Below, in pieces: positions 10,411 through 19,958 of a stretch of DNA of 64,000 nucleotides. The translations under genes and the position numbers were made by a program. The stretch is from Acinetobacter gyllenbergii CIP 110306 = MTCC 11365. Lineage in GTDB: Bacteria; Pseudomonadota; Gammaproteobacteria; Pseudomonadales; Moraxellaceae. The stretch covers positions 62,001 to 126,000 of the forward strand of contig NZ_ATGG01000007.1 of the NCBI RefSeq assembly GCF_000413855.1. The letters are read 5' to 3'. The notes below the pieces were generated by a model. That model made no database searches and was not told where the DNA came from. It saw nothing but the letters and a program-made list of their open reading frames with translations. The stretch's first letter is position 1. Every line of letters starts with the position of its first letter.

Positions 10411-11682
10411 ATGACGATTCAATTATTAGAACTACAGCAAGCCGAAAAGTTAAGTGCTTGTAAAATCTCTCTTTCTTTGGGGCTAACTTCAGAGCAGAAC
10501 TTGCTTGAGCAATTTTTACAGTTCAACCGAAAACTGATGCAAGCCAGTACCGCATTGCTGTCATTTCACCAAGAACCTTACCTTTGGCACCGTTGCCCTG
10601 AAAAACTCAAAGCGATTGATTCTGCAAAAATTACCAAAAGCTTAAATACGCTATTTGTGAATGGTGATCTAGTCGATAGCGACCATCCGCAATACTCAAC
10701 TTTACTGGCATTTCTCGCACCCCTAAAAAAGAAAATCCAAACTGCAGTCGCTTTACATCTTAGACACCCAGATCAAACCTCACTCGGTTATATCATCCTG
10801 TTTGATGAAGCTGCCCAAGGCTTTAGCGATCTACAAAAACAACTCCTCCAAGAACATTGTGTCAACTTCATGCAACAACTGGAATTGAAGTTTAACCATG
10901 ACGAGTTGAAAGAACTATACGAACAAGAAGCTGCACTCAATTTTAGTAAAACCAAATTCTTTTCGATTATTTCCCATGACCTACGTGCGCCATTTCATGG
11001 GCTACTAGGTTTCTCTGAGATATTAGCGAAAGAACGTGAAACCTTAGACGAATCCAGTATTCAGAATATTGCGGACTATCTTTACGATACTTCTCAATCG
11101 ACTTATAACTTATTAGAAAGCTTGCTCAATTGGGCGATGGCCGAAGGTGGGCGTTTTGTCTATCACCCCATCAATTTTAAGCTGCGCCAGATCACCAATA
11201 TCGTGACTGATATTCTCAAAACCTTGGCCATTAAGAAGAATATTCAACTGATTAATGAAGTAGATGAAAATCTAAAAGTCTATGCCGATATGAATATGAT
11301 CACTTCGGTGATTCAGAACTTAGTCTCCAATGCACTGAAATTTACCGATGTTGATGGAACGGGCAAAGTCTATATCCAAGCACAACACAAAGGCACTTAT
11401 GTTGAAATCTATGTCAAAGACACTGGCCTCGGCATGACTCAACAACAAATCAACGATCTGTTCCAGCCGCGGATTACTATCAGCTATAAAGGAACCGCAG
11501 GAGAGAAAGGCGCAGGTCTGGGCTTAAGCTTGTGTAAGCGCTTTGTAGAAATGAATTTGGGTGAAATCAATGTTAGCTCCAATGAAGGCGAAGGTACTGT
11601 GTTTACCGTGTTGCTGCCAATCGAACGTGAACAGGTTGATTTATGTACGGATCAACAAAAAAGCAAAGCGAAATTAGTCTAA
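10411..11682 (+). CDS. Soluble orphan sensor histidine kinase
   Basis: The C-terminal half is a complete kinase. It has an H-box ISHDLRAPFHGLLGF with the phospho-His at residue 189, an N-box NLVSNALKF, a G1 box DTGLGM, and a G2 box GAGLGLSLCKRF. The first 170 residues have no membrane span and may form a GAF-like sensor domain, which I infer from length and pattern only. The frame is open back to 10330, but the ATG at 10411 has AGAGG five bases upstream and gives 423 aa. No response regulator lies nearby. glnE follows 48 bp downstream, so the two may be co-expressed. Confidence 0.85.
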   Translation: MTIQLLELQQAEKLSACKISLSLGLTSEQNLLEQFLQFNRKLMQASTALLSFHQEPYLWHRCPEKLKAIDSAKITKSLNTLFVNGDLVDSDHPQYSTLLAFLAPLKKKIQTAVALHLRHPDQTSLGYIILFDEAAQGFSDLQKQLLQEHCVNFMQQLELKFNHDELKELYEQEAALNFSKTKFFSIISHDLRAPFHGLLGFSEILAKERETLDESSIQNIADYLYDTSQSTYNLLESLLNWAMAEGGRFVYHPINFKLRQITNIVTDILKTLAIKKNIQLINEVDENLKVYADMNMITSVIQNLVSNALKFTDVDGTGKVYIQAQHKGTYVEIYVKDTGLGMTQQQINDLFQPRITISYKGTAGEKGAGLGLSLCKRFVEMNLGEINVSSNEGEGTVFTVLLPIEREQVDLCTDQQKSKAKLV

Positions 11683-11730
11683 AGAGATTTTAAAGATAAG
11701 CTTGTAACTGATATAACTAACCTAGATGAG

Positions 11731-14502
11731 ATGACATCAGTCGAGCCTTTTTATATGAATGCGCAACAGCTACAAAAAACCTTAGTTGCAAGCCAATATG
11801 CTGAACAAGTTTTAAATTTATACACATTACAATTAGAACAAGACTATTCCGAAGATCAATTTCTGGACTCGCTGTCGACCGAAACCATCCATCAAAAAGT
11901 GCAATTGGCTGTGGCTGAAGTCACCGATGAACAATCATGGATGAAAGCTTTACGCGTACTCCGTGCCAAGCTGATGTTTCGCTGGATTTGGCAAGATGCC
12001 AATCAACTCACCAATGTGGTGACGTTGACACGTGAGCTATCCGATTTTGCCGATGCCAGTATTTGTGCCGCCAAAGCTTTTGCATTACCGCCTTTATTAG
12101 CCAAACACGGTGAACCCATTGGTTATTCAGGTCAGTTACAAGATCTAATTGTGATTGGTATGGGTAAGCTCGGCGCGCAAGAGCTGAATTTATCCAGTGA
12201 TATTGATCTGATTTTTGCCTTCGATGAACAAGGCGAAACCAATGGGCGTAAATGTATTGATGTACAACAGTTCTGTATTCTATGGGGACAGAAGCTGATT
12301 TATTTGCTCGATCATATTACTGCAGATGGTTTTGTATTCCGTGTCGATATGCGTTTGCGTCCGTGGGGTGATGGTTCAGCCTTGGCGATTAGCCATAGTG
12401 GATTAGAAAAATATTTAAGCCAGCATGGGCGTGAATGGGAACGTTATGCGTGGATTAAGGCAAGGGTAATTACCGGCGGCAAAGCGGGCGAAGAATTGTT
12501 AGACATGTCGCGTCCGTTTGTATTCCGCCGTTATGTCGATTATTCCGCTTTTGCTGCCATGCGTGAAATGAAAGCCATGATCGAACGTGAGGTCATGCGC
12601 CGTAATATCGAAGAAGATATTAAGCTCGGTGCAGGTGGGATTCGTGAAATCGAGTTCATCGTGCAGGTCTTTCAGTTGATTTATGGTGGATCGAAGCGCG
12701 AACTGCAAGATCGTCAATGTTTAGTCAATTTACATCATTTGGGTGAAGCCGAACTGCTGGATCAGCAAGCAGTGATTGATCTGGAAGATGCTTATCTATT
12801 CCTGAGACGAGTCGAACATGCCATTCAAGCCTTGAATGATCAGCAAACCCAATCTTTGCCAACGGAACCTGAGCAGAGACAACGCATGTTGGACACACTT
12901 GGCTTTGCCGATTGGCCTACCTTCTTGGAGGTGCTCAATCAGAAACGTGACAAGGTCAAAGTCCAGTTTAAACAATTGATTCAGGAAAAAGAGTTTGCTG
13001 AGCCTATCGATGATTTCGTTCAGCTTGAACAAAAACTGAATGCAGTACTAAATGATGATGCCAAGAACTTAATTCAAAACTTCTGGCATGGGCAGGCGTT
13101 ACGCAAAATCCCTGCCAGTGCTTTAGAGCGTTTAAAGAAATTCTGGCCGCATTTGATCGAAGCGATTTTACAGTCGGATCAACCGCAAACGGCACTGTTA
13201 CGTTTGATGCCCTTGGTGGAATCGGTGTTACGTCGTACGGTCTATCTGGTGATGTTGATGGAAAGCCGAGGTGCTTTGCAGCGACTGGTCAAGATGGCAA
13301 CCGTCAGTCCGTGGATTTGTGAAGAACTGGCGCAATATCCTGTGTTGTTGGACGAGTTCTTGTCGATGGATTTTGGTCTGCCACAACGCAAAGATCTGGA
13401 AGATTCACTGCGCCAACAATTGTTGCGGATCGAGATTGATCAAGTTGAAGATCAGATGCGGGTATTGCGCTTATTTAAAAAGAGTAATGTGCTGACAGTT
13501 GCCGCCAGTGATGTATTGGCAGAAAGTCCGTTGATGAAAGTCTCCGATGCGCTCACGGATATTGCTGAAGTCAGTGTACAGGCGACGCTGAATCTCGCAT
13601 ATGAAGCGGTTGCAGAACGGCACGGCTATCCTATCGGCAATGATGGGCAACGATGCAGTTTGGACAATAAAGGCTTTGCGGTGATTGCTTATGGCAAATT
13701 GGGTGGCATTGAGTTGGGCTATGGCTCGGATTTAGATTTAGTGTTTATCCATGCGCTTGAAGAACAAGGTGAAACCGATGGCCGTAAGGGTATTAGTGGG
13801 GCCGAGTTTGCGATTCGTGTTGCGCAGAAATTTATGTCCTTGATGACGACGCAAACCTTGGATGGACGTGTCTATGAAATTGATACTCGTCTGCGACCTT
13901 CGGGTGAGGCTGGGATGTTGGTCACCAGTTTAAAAGCTTATGAACAATATCAACAGAAAAGTGCTTGGCTCTGGGAGCATCAAGCTCTAGTGCGTGCTCG
14001 TTCGATTGCAGGAGATCGTGGATTATGCACGCAATTTGAACAGATTCGCTGTCAAATCCTGACCCAAGTGCGTGATGAAAATGTAGTGCGTGAAGAAGTG
14101 CTGAAAATGCGCCAAAAGATGAAAGATCATTTGGGATCATCTTCTGAGCAAAAAAAACATGGGATTTTTCATTTAAAACAGGACTCAGGTGGTATCGTTG
14201 ATATCGAATTTATGGCACAGTATGTTGTGCTTGCATGGAGTGGGACGAATACAGATCTCGCCCATTTTTCCGACAATGTAAGAATTCTAGAAGATGCTGC
14301 TCAAGCAGGCTGCTTATCCAGTGAAGATGCCACAGCATTAATACACGCTTATCTCCGTGAACGAGCTGAGAGCCACCGTCTAGCGCTTGCAAATCAATCT
14401 ATGCAAGTCAATGCTGCGGATTGGCACGATACCCGCGAGATCGTTTGCAAGTTATGGCAGAGATTAATTGATCCAACTGCGCAAGCATTGGAAAGTGAAT
14501 AA
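11731..14502 (+). CDS. glnE: Bifunctional glutamine synthetase adenylyltransferase/deadenylylase
   Basis: GlnE attaches AMP to a tyrosine of glutamine synthetase and removes it again, tuning nitrogen assimilation to glutamine and PII signals. The 923-aa protein has the expected two nucleotidyltransferase domains. GMGKLGAQELNLSSDIDLIF at about residues 145-164 belongs to the deadenylylase half. YGKLGGIELGYGSDLDLVF near residue 654 belongs to the adenylylase half. Both metal-binding D-x-D pairs are intact. An in-frame ATG at 11755 is an alternative start. ilvE begins 30 bp downstream. Confidence 0.97.
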   Translation: MTSVEPFYMNAQQLQKTLVASQYAEQVLNLYTLQLEQDYSEDQFLDSLSTETIHQKVQLAVAEVTDEQSWMKALRVLRAKLMFRWIWQDANQLTNVVTLTRELSDFADASICAAKAFALPPLLAKHGEPIGYSGQLQDLIVIGMGKLGAQELNLSSDIDLIFAFDEQGETNGRKCIDVQQFCILWGQKLIYLLDHITADGFVFRVDMRLRPWGDGSALAISHSGLEKYLSQHGREWERYAWIKARVITGGKAGEELLDMSRPFVFRRYVDYSAFAAMREMKAMIEREVMRRNIEEDIKLGAGGIREIEFIVQVFQLIYGGSKRELQDRQCLVNLHHLGEAELLDQQAVIDLEDAYLFLRRVEHAIQALNDQQTQSLPTEPEQRQRMLDTLGFADWPTFLEVLNQKRDKVKVQFKQLIQEKEFAEPIDDFVQLEQKLNAVLNDDAKNLIQNFWHGQALRKIPASALERLKKFWPHLIEAILQSDQPQTALLRLMPLVESVLRRTVYLVMLMESRGALQRLVKMATVSPWICEELAQYPVLLDEFLSMDFGLPQRKDLEDSLRQQLLRIEIDQVEDQMRVLRLFKKSNVLTVAASDVLAESPLMKVSDALTDIAEVSVQATLNLAYEAVAERHGYPIGNDGQRCSLDNKGFAVIAYGKLGGIELGYGSDLDLVFIHALEEQGETDGRKGISGAEFAIRVAQKFMSLMTTQTLDGRVYEIDTRLRPSGEAGMLVTSLKAYEQYQQKSAWLWEHQALVRARSIAGDRGLCTQFEQIRCQILTQVRDENVVREEVLKMRQKMKDHLGSSSEQKKHGIFHLKQDSGGIVDIEFMAQYVVLAWSGTNTDLAHFSDNVRILEDAAQAGCLSSEDATALIHAYLRERAESHRLALANQSMQVNAADWHDTREIVCKLWQRLIDPTAQALESE

Positions 14503-14532
14503 TTGTGTAAAAAAGAAAATGGAGTATGTGCG

Positions 14533-15459
14533 ATGAGTTTGGCTGATCGTGATGGTTTTATTTGGCAAGATGGAAAATTAGTTGATTGGCGTGATGCAAA
14601 AATTCACGTCTTAACTCACACACTACACTACAGTATGGGTGTCTTTGAAGGCGTCAGAGCTTATGAAACCCCAAATGGTACAGCAATCTTCCGTTTGCAA
14701 GATCACACTAAGCGCTTATTAAATTCAGCAAAAATTTATCAGATGAATGTTCCATTTGATCAAGCGACATTAGAACAAGCACAAATTGATGTGGTTCGTG
14801 AAAATAAACTAGCATCTTGCTACCTGCGTCCATTAATTTGGATTGGTTCTGAGAAACTCGGTATTGCTGCAACAGACAACACTATTCATGCTGCAGTCGC
14901 TGCATGGGGTTGGGGTGCATACTTGGGTGAAGAAGCAATGGCGCGTGGTATTCGTGTGAAGACTTCTTCATTCACGCATCACCATCCAAACGTGACTATG
15001 TGTAAAGCAAAAGCATGTGGTAACTATACGGTGTCGATCTTGGCACATCAGGAAGTGGCACGTTCAGGCTATGACGAAGCAATGTTGCTTGACCCACAAG
15101 GCTTTGTTTGCCAAGGTGCAGGTGAGAACGTATTCCTGATTAAAGATGGTGTCTTGCATACCCCTGATTTAGCTGGTGGTGCATTAGAAGGGATTACTCG
15201 TCAAACCGTGATTACCATTGCTAAAGACCTTGGTTATGAAGTGGTTGAGCGTCGTATTACTCGTGATGAATTCTACATCGCTGATGAAGCATTCTTTACC
15301 GGTACTGCTGCAGAAGTGACGCCAATTCGTGAGTATGATGACCGTGAAATTGGTTGTGGTTCACGTGGTCCGATTACCACTGTAATTCAAAAGACCTTCT
15401 TTGATGCAGTACAAGGTCGCAATGATAAATATGCACACTGGTTAACTTATATTAAATAA
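14533..15459 (+). CDS. ilvE: Branched-chain amino acid aminotransferase
   Basis: IlvE carries out the last step of valine, leucine and isoleucine synthesis with pyridoxal phosphate. The N-terminal FIWQDGKLVDWRDAKIHVLTH is typical, as is the PLP lysine in CKAKACGNY (about residue 160) and the conserved EVTPIREYDDREIG near the C-terminus. The open frame begins at a TTG at 14503, but the ATG at 14533 has a GGAG site eight bases upstream and gives the normal 308 aa. In Acinetobacter this gene marks the left edge of the outer-core locus. Confidence 0.97.
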   Translation: MSLADRDGFIWQDGKLVDWRDAKIHVLTHTLHYSMGVFEGVRAYETPNGTAIFRLQDHTKRLLNSAKIYQMNVPFDQATLEQAQIDVVRENKLASCYLRPLIWIGSEKLGIAATDNTIHAAVAAWGWGAYLGEEAMARGIRVKTSSFTHHHPNVTMCKAKACGNYTVSILAHQEVARSGYDEAMLLDPQGFVCQGAGENVFLIKDGVLHTPDLAGGALEGITRQTVITIAKDLGYEVVERRITRDEFYIADEAFFTGTAAEVTPIREYDDREIGCGSRGPITTVIQKTFFDAVQGRNDKYAHWLTYIK

Positions 15460-15478
15460 GCTGTAATCGTGCACAAAG

Positions 15479-15502
15479 GCGAAGCTTAGGCTTCGCTTTT
15501 TT
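15479..15502 (+). terminator. ilvE terminator
   Basis: A 7-bp perfect GC-rich stem (15479-15485 with 15490-15496) with a TTAG loop is followed by six T residues. Confidence 0.9.
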
Positions 15503-15634
15503 ATTGACGAATTAATACTAAAAAAAACAATCCGCTCTATGCTAAGATGAGCGTATATTCAGTGCATATGATTGAACACTTTTGTTTTTTTGGACAAAGT
15601 GGAGCCTCGTATCTCAAGCATTTAAGGTTATCAG

Positions 15635-16390
15635 ATGGTAGATATTCAACAAAATTCGGCAACTCATGAAGACAATGTGATCTTGTGCATGAAGTGGGGA
15701 ACCAAGTATGGTGCTGAGTACGTCAACCGTTTGTATAACATGGTCAAACGTCATTTGACTTTGCCTTTTAAAATGGTGTGCTTGACGGATCGTACCGAAG
15801 GTATTGACCCGAATATTCAATGTTTTCCGATTCCATCTCTAGATTTGCCTGCAGGTAGCCCTGAGCGTGGTTGGAATAAACTCTCGACTTTTGAGCCAGA
15901 TTTGTATGGCTTAAAAGGCAATGCGCTATTTCTCGATCTGGATGTGGTGATCATTGATAATATTGATTGCTTCTTCCAAGCGGAAGGTGAGTTTTTGGTG
16001 ATTCACGATTGGAAACGTCCTTGGCGAATCACAGGCAATAGTTCGGTTTATCGTTTCAAACTGGGTGCTTTCCCTGACATTTTGCCGTACTTCCGTGCAA
16101 ACTTTAATGAGATCAGTCAAAAATTCCGTAATGAACAAGAGTATCTATCTTGGTTTGTACATAAAGAAGGCAAACTGAGCTATTGGAATAAAGACTGGTG
16201 CAAAAGCTATAAATACCATTGTTTAAGACGAGTGCCATTTGCTTATTTCCAACCGCCTATCAAACCCAAAGGCGCAAAAATTATTATTTTCCATGGTGAA
16301 ATCAATCCACCTGATGCGATCAGTGGTGGTGGTGGTAAGTGGTATCGTTATGTGTTGCCATCGGATTGGATTAAAGAGTCTTGGCAATAA
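15635..16390 (+). CDS. Putative GT8-like glycosyltransferase, outer-core locus
   Basis: The 251-aa protein has the look of a nucleotide-sugar-dependent transferase. An N-terminal strand (VILCMKWGTKYGAEYV) is followed by FLDLDVVIIDNID near residue 101, a D-x-D metal-binding motif in the position seen in GT8-type enzymes. AAGG lies seven bases before the ATG. It is the first gene after ilvE and faces a convergent minus-strand block. Its likely job is adding one sugar to the lipooligosaccharide core. The sugar cannot be predicted. Confidence 0.7.
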   Translation: MVDIQQNSATHEDNVILCMKWGTKYGAEYVNRLYNMVKRHLTLPFKMVCLTDRTEGIDPNIQCFPIPSLDLPAGSPERGWNKLSTFEPDLYGLKGNALFLDLDVVIIDNIDCFFQAEGEFLVIHDWKRPWRITGNSSVYRFKLGAFPDILPYFRANFNEISQKFRNEQEYLSWFVHKEGKLSYWNKDWCKSYKYHCLRRVPFAYFQPPIKPKGAKIIIFHGEINPPDAISGGGGKWYRYVLPSDWIKESWQ

Positions 16391-16432
16391 TCCAAGTGTT
16401 ATTCATCCTGAAATGGAATGGATGAATCGAAT

Positions 16433-16463
16433 AAAAAAATCAGGCAGAATGCCTGATTTTTTT
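16433..16463. terminator. Bidirectional terminator
   Basis: A stem TCAGGCA/TGCCTGA (16440-16446 with 16450-16456) with a 3-nt loop has seven A residues before it and seven T residues after it. It serves the plus-strand gene at 15635 and the minus-strand epimerase gene. Confidence 0.9.
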
Positions 16464-16476
16464 GCTTTAAGGGGTG

Positions 16477-17502
16477 TTAAATATTGTGGTATTGGCGATA
16501 CCAATCGACAAAGTTTTTCACGCCATCGACCACCGAAGTGGCTGGTTTATAGTCCACATAGTTTTCTAGCGCAGTGCTATCGGCAAAGGTGTCTGGTACA
16601 TCGCCTGGTTGGAGAGGAAGCAGATCTAAAATCGCTTCTTTACCCGCTGCTTTTTCAATCGCCTGAATATATTCAATCAGTTTCACCGTACGGTTGTTAC
16701 CAATATTGAAAATCCTAAATGGGGCATTGCTGGTTGAGGGGTTTGGGTGGTTGCTGTCCCACGTGGCATCAGGCATGGCAATCTTATCGCTGGTTCGGAT
16801 AATCCCTTCAACAATATCGTCGACATAGGTGAAGTCGCGAGTGTGATTGCCATGATTAAACACAGGAATTGGTTTGCCTTCAAAAATGTTCTTGGTGAAC
16901 TTAAACAAGGCCATATCTGGGCGTGTCCACGGTCCATAGACGGTAAAGAAACGCAGCCCTGTGGTAGGTAATTTAAATAAATGACTGTAGCTATGTGCCA
17001 TTAACTCATTGGCGCGTTTGGTTGCGGCATAGAATTGCAGTGGATGATCAACGCCATGCTGTTCACTAAAAGGCATGGTGGTGTTGGCGCCATAGACACT
17101 GCTGGTACTGGCATAGGTCAAGTGCGGTGTTGCTGCGTAACGGCAGGCTTCGAGAATATTGGTAAATGCAATCAGGTTGCTCTCCACATAACTATGTGGA
17201 TTCTCAAGCGAATAACGTACACCTGCCTGTGCTGCCAAATGAATCACGCGATCAAAGTGATGCGCTTGGAAACATTGATCCACCACTGCTTTATTGGCGA
17301 GATTGTCACGAATCAGGGTGAAGCTTCCAGTATCGTTGCGTTCAGCCAGTAACTGTAATTGCTGAGCACGCGCCTCTTTTAGGGATGGATCATAATAATC
17401 GTTAAAATTATCAAAACCGACTACATCATCACCACGTTCCAGCAGTTTTTTTGCAACACTAAAGCCGATGAATCCAGCAGCACCTGTGACTAGAACTTTC
17501 AT
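16477..17502 (-). CDS. UDP-glucuronate 4-epimerase (SDR family)
   Basis: The enzyme would convert UDP-glucuronate to UDP-galacturonate. The 341-aa protein has the Rossmann motif [17 protein letters not shown] at residues 4-20, the segment [17 protein letters not shown] typical of the glucuronate-specific branch, the catalytic TSSVYG and YAATKRANE (Y-x3-K), and [17 protein letters not shown]. Its start codon overlaps the ugd stop (ATGA), so the two are translationally coupled, and Ugd supplies its substrate. UDP-glucose 4-epimerase is the less likely alternative. Confidence 0.88.
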   Translation of the reverse strand: MKVLVTGAAGFIGFSVAKKLLERGDDVVGFDNFNDYYDPSLKEARAQQLQLLAERNDTGSFTLIRDNLANKAVVDQCFQAHHFDRVIHLAAQAGVRYSLENPHSYVESNLIAFTNILEACRYAATPHLTYASTSSVYGANTTMPFSEQHGVDHPLQFYAATKRANELMAHSYSHLFKLPTTGLRFFTVYGPWTRPDMALFKFTKNIFEGKPIPVFNHGNHTRDFTYVDDIVEGIIRTSDKIAMPDATWDSNHPNPSTSNAPFRIFNIGNNRTVKLIEYIQAIEKAAGKEAILDLLPLQPGDVPDTFADSTALENYVDYKPATSVVDGVKNFVDWYRQYHNI

Positions 17503-18668
17503 TCATCGCCTCCAAAAATATCTCGGGTATAAACTTTATCTTGTACATCGAGCAAATCACTGGAGAGGCGATTGGCAATAATCACATCACACGATTGCTT
17601 AAACTCATTCAGATCTTGGGTCACTTTGGACTTAAAGAAACTGTCTTCATGGAAGGTGGGTTCATAAATAATGATTTCGATGCCTTTGGCTTTGAGACGT
17701 TTCATCACACCTTGAATCGCAGAGGCACGGTAATTGTCTGAGCCACTCTTCATCACCAGACGATAAATACCCACTGTGCTTGGATTTCGTGCAAGCACAG
17801 AATCGGCAATAAAATCTTTGCGGGTTCTGTTGGCGTCGACAATCGCTTTAATCAGATTGCTGGGCACATTGTTGTAGTTTGCTAGTAATTGTTTGGTGTC
17901 TTTGGGCAGGCAATAGCCGCCGTAACCAAAAGATGGATTGTTATAATGACTACCGATACGTGGGTCAAGACAGACCCCGTCAATCACTTGTTTGGTGTCT
18001 AGGCCAAAGCTTTGTGCATAAGTATCCAGCTCATTAAAAAATGCCACACGCATTGCCAAATAGGTATTGGCAAACAGCTTGATCGCTTCGGCTTCAGTTG
18101 AATGAGTTAAAAGTACAGGAATATCCTGTTTGATCGCGCCCTCTACCAGTAAATCGGCAAATTGCTGCGCACGTTCAGATTGTTCCCCAACGATGATACG
18201 AGACGGATAGAGGTTGTCGTGCAGTGCTTTACCTTCACGTAAAAATTCAGGTGAGAAAATAATGTTTTCAGTCTGGTATTTATTTTTGACTTGTTCGGTG
18301 AAACCTACAGGAACGGTAGATTTGACGATCATGGTCGCATTAGGGTTAATTGCGAGAACGTCCTGAATGACACTTTCTACACTTTGTGTATTAAAGTAGT
18401 TGCTTTGAGGGTCATAGTCAGTTGGTGTGGCAATAATAATAAAATCAGCATTTTGAAAAGCCAGCTGCTTGTCTGTCGTTGCTGTGAAATTTAACTTTTT
18501 TTCTTTTAAAAAAAGTGAAATATCATGATCTTGAATCGGTGATACTTTGTTGTTCAGTAAATCTACTTTAGTTTGTAGGATATCAAGTGCAATGGTTTCA
18601 TGGTGTTGTGCAAATAGCATTGCATTTGACAACCCGACATATCCTGTTCCAGCAATGGCTATTTTCAT
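17499..18668 (-). CDS. ugd: UDP-glucose 6-dehydrogenase
   Basis: Ugd oxidises UDP-glucose to UDP-glucuronate with two NAD+. At 389 aa it is the short form, like the E. coli enzyme. It has the NAD motif [11 protein letters not shown] at residues 6-16, the [10 protein letters not shown] segment, and [12 protein letters not shown] with the catalytic cysteine at residue 253. It is coupled to the epimerase gene by a 4-bp overlap, so this block makes UDP-galacturonate. The ATP-grasp gene lies 35 bp upstream in the same direction. Confidence 0.95.
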   Translation of the reverse strand: MKIAIAGTGYVGLSNAMLFAQHHETIALDILQTKVDLLNNKVSPIQDHDISLFLKEKKLNFTATTDKQLAFQNADFIIIATPTDYDPQSNYFNTQSVESVIQDVLAINPNATMIVKSTVPVGFTEQVKNKYQTENIIFSPEFLREGKALHDNLYPSRIIVGEQSERAQQFADLLVEGAIKQDIPVLLTHSTEAEAIKLFANTYLAMRVAFFNELDTYAQSFGLDTKQVIDGVCLDPRIGSHYNNPSFGYGGYCLPKDTKQLLANYNNVPSNLIKAIVDANRTRKDFIADSVLARNPSTVGIYRLVMKSGSDNYRASAIQGVMKRLKAKGIEIIIYEPTFHEDSFFKSKVTQDLNEFKQSCDVIIANRLSSDLLDVQDKVYTRDIFGGDE

Positions 18669-18703
18669 AAGTACCTAACAGATTCTAAATACATGATGGA
18701 CGG

Positions 18704-19585
18704 CTAATAGGATAGCCACAATGCACCTAATTTTAAATCCCATTCTACAGGGGTAATTACCATTCGTCCTGCATTTGGAGTGAGCGTGATTTCACTAAAA
18801 TACACATGATCTTGAGAGAGTAAGAAGTCTACCCGACTGTAACCATAGGAAAAACAAAGTTTTTCTGACAGTTGAATGATCTCTTGCAATTGTTTCGGGG
18901 CAGCTAGAGCTGAAGGTGAGTTCTCTTTAAGATCGACCCGAAATGGCTGTAACGCCCATTGTGTATCATACATGTTTGAGTAGTCATTGCCTTGAGCATC
19001 TTGCACATCAATTTCGAGATATTCGGGACGGCCTTCAAAACAGTGCACACGACATGTGGTAATGGTGGATTGACTGGCAGGATCGACATAGAGCTCGACA
19101 TATTCTTCCACCAGTACTTTAGGGCAAATATCTTTGTAGTGCCATTCACGCTTTCTAAAATACATGTTCATTTTGAGATGATTTTTGATTTTAGCTGTTG
19201 CTGCTTCGACACTAAATTTGCTTTTATCGCGACAGACCATGGCGCTGCCACTGTCATGGGTACATTTTAAAACAAATTGATTGGGTAACTGGTTAAAATC
19301 AATCTCATCAATACATTTATAAATGCCAATCAATGGGACAAAATAGGCATCACCCACTTTGGCTGAAACCAGCTGTCTAACAGCGCATTTATCCGCTAAT
19401 TTTGTGAATAGGGGACTTCGCTCGAAAATCATGCGGGCAGTGACTTTTTCATTGAAGCTTTTTGGTGAGCAAAAATTAGGGGTATAACCTAATTTGCAGA
19501 TAAACCGTTTAGTCAGATACGCTTTATCTGAAACAAATTTAGTTCTAATTATTTTTGCTTGATACTCAAAGTAATTATAAATCAT
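18704..19585 (-). CDS. TupA-like ATP-grasp protein, outer-core locus
   Basis: The 293-aa protein matches the pattern of the TupA-like ATP-grasp family often annotated as glycosyltransferase. It has LADKCAVRQLVSAKVGDAYFVPLIGIY near residues 63-89, then FNQLPNQFVLKCTHDSGS (nucleotide-binding Lys). EEYVELY and SRVDFLLSQDHVYFSEITLTPNAG with the Mg-binding acidic residues are at the C-terminus. The family namesake joins glutamate to glucuronate in teichuronopeptide. It may therefore attach an amino acid or similar group to a uronic acid. That fits its position just upstream of ugd and the epimerase gene, but it is inference. Confidence 0.75.
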   Translation of the reverse strand: MIYNYFEYQAKIIRTKFVSDKAYLTKRFICKLGYTPNFCSPKSFNEKVTARMIFERSPLFTKLADKCAVRQLVSAKVGDAYFVPLIGIYKCIDEIDFNQLPNQFVLKCTHDSGSAMVCRDKSKFSVEAATAKIKNHLKMNMYFRKREWHYKDICPKVLVEEYVELYVDPASQSTITTCRVHCFEGRPEYLEIDVQDAQGNDYSNMYDTQWALQPFRVDLKENSPSALAAPKQLQEIIQLSEKLCFSYGYSRVDFLLSQDHVYFSEITLTPNAGRMVITPVEWDLKLGALWLSY

Positions 19586-19958
19586 CAGTCAAAAGATTAA
19601 ATCCCATCAAAGTAACCTGTAATTATAATAAAAATACCTAAATTCGTCTAATAAAAATGTCGTAAATATTGATGGAAAATGATTCCAAAAGGTTTGATTT
19701 TGTTAGGGATTGCAAGGTTTAAGTAAGGATTAATAAAGTTGCTAAATTGGCTGAATTGAATGTTGTAGAAGCCCCTTATAGATATGAAAATTTAAACAAT
19801 TATAATAGATTGATTTATATGGAATGATTAGATCATCAAGATGCTAGTCATTACGAAAAGAGACTGCCTGTGAACAGATCAGTGGTGTTATCATATTCAC
19901 CTAGATTAAGCATGTTTGGCCGTATTTTCGGGCTTTCGGATCGTTTAAGAGTGAATTG
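19586..19958. other. 373-bp divergent intergenic region inside the outer-core locus
   Basis: This AT-rich stretch separates the minus-strand tupA-like/ugd block from the plus-strand Stealth block, so it must hold two divergent promoters. I see no JUMPstart or ops element, no repeats and no gene remnant I can name. Confidence 0.5.
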
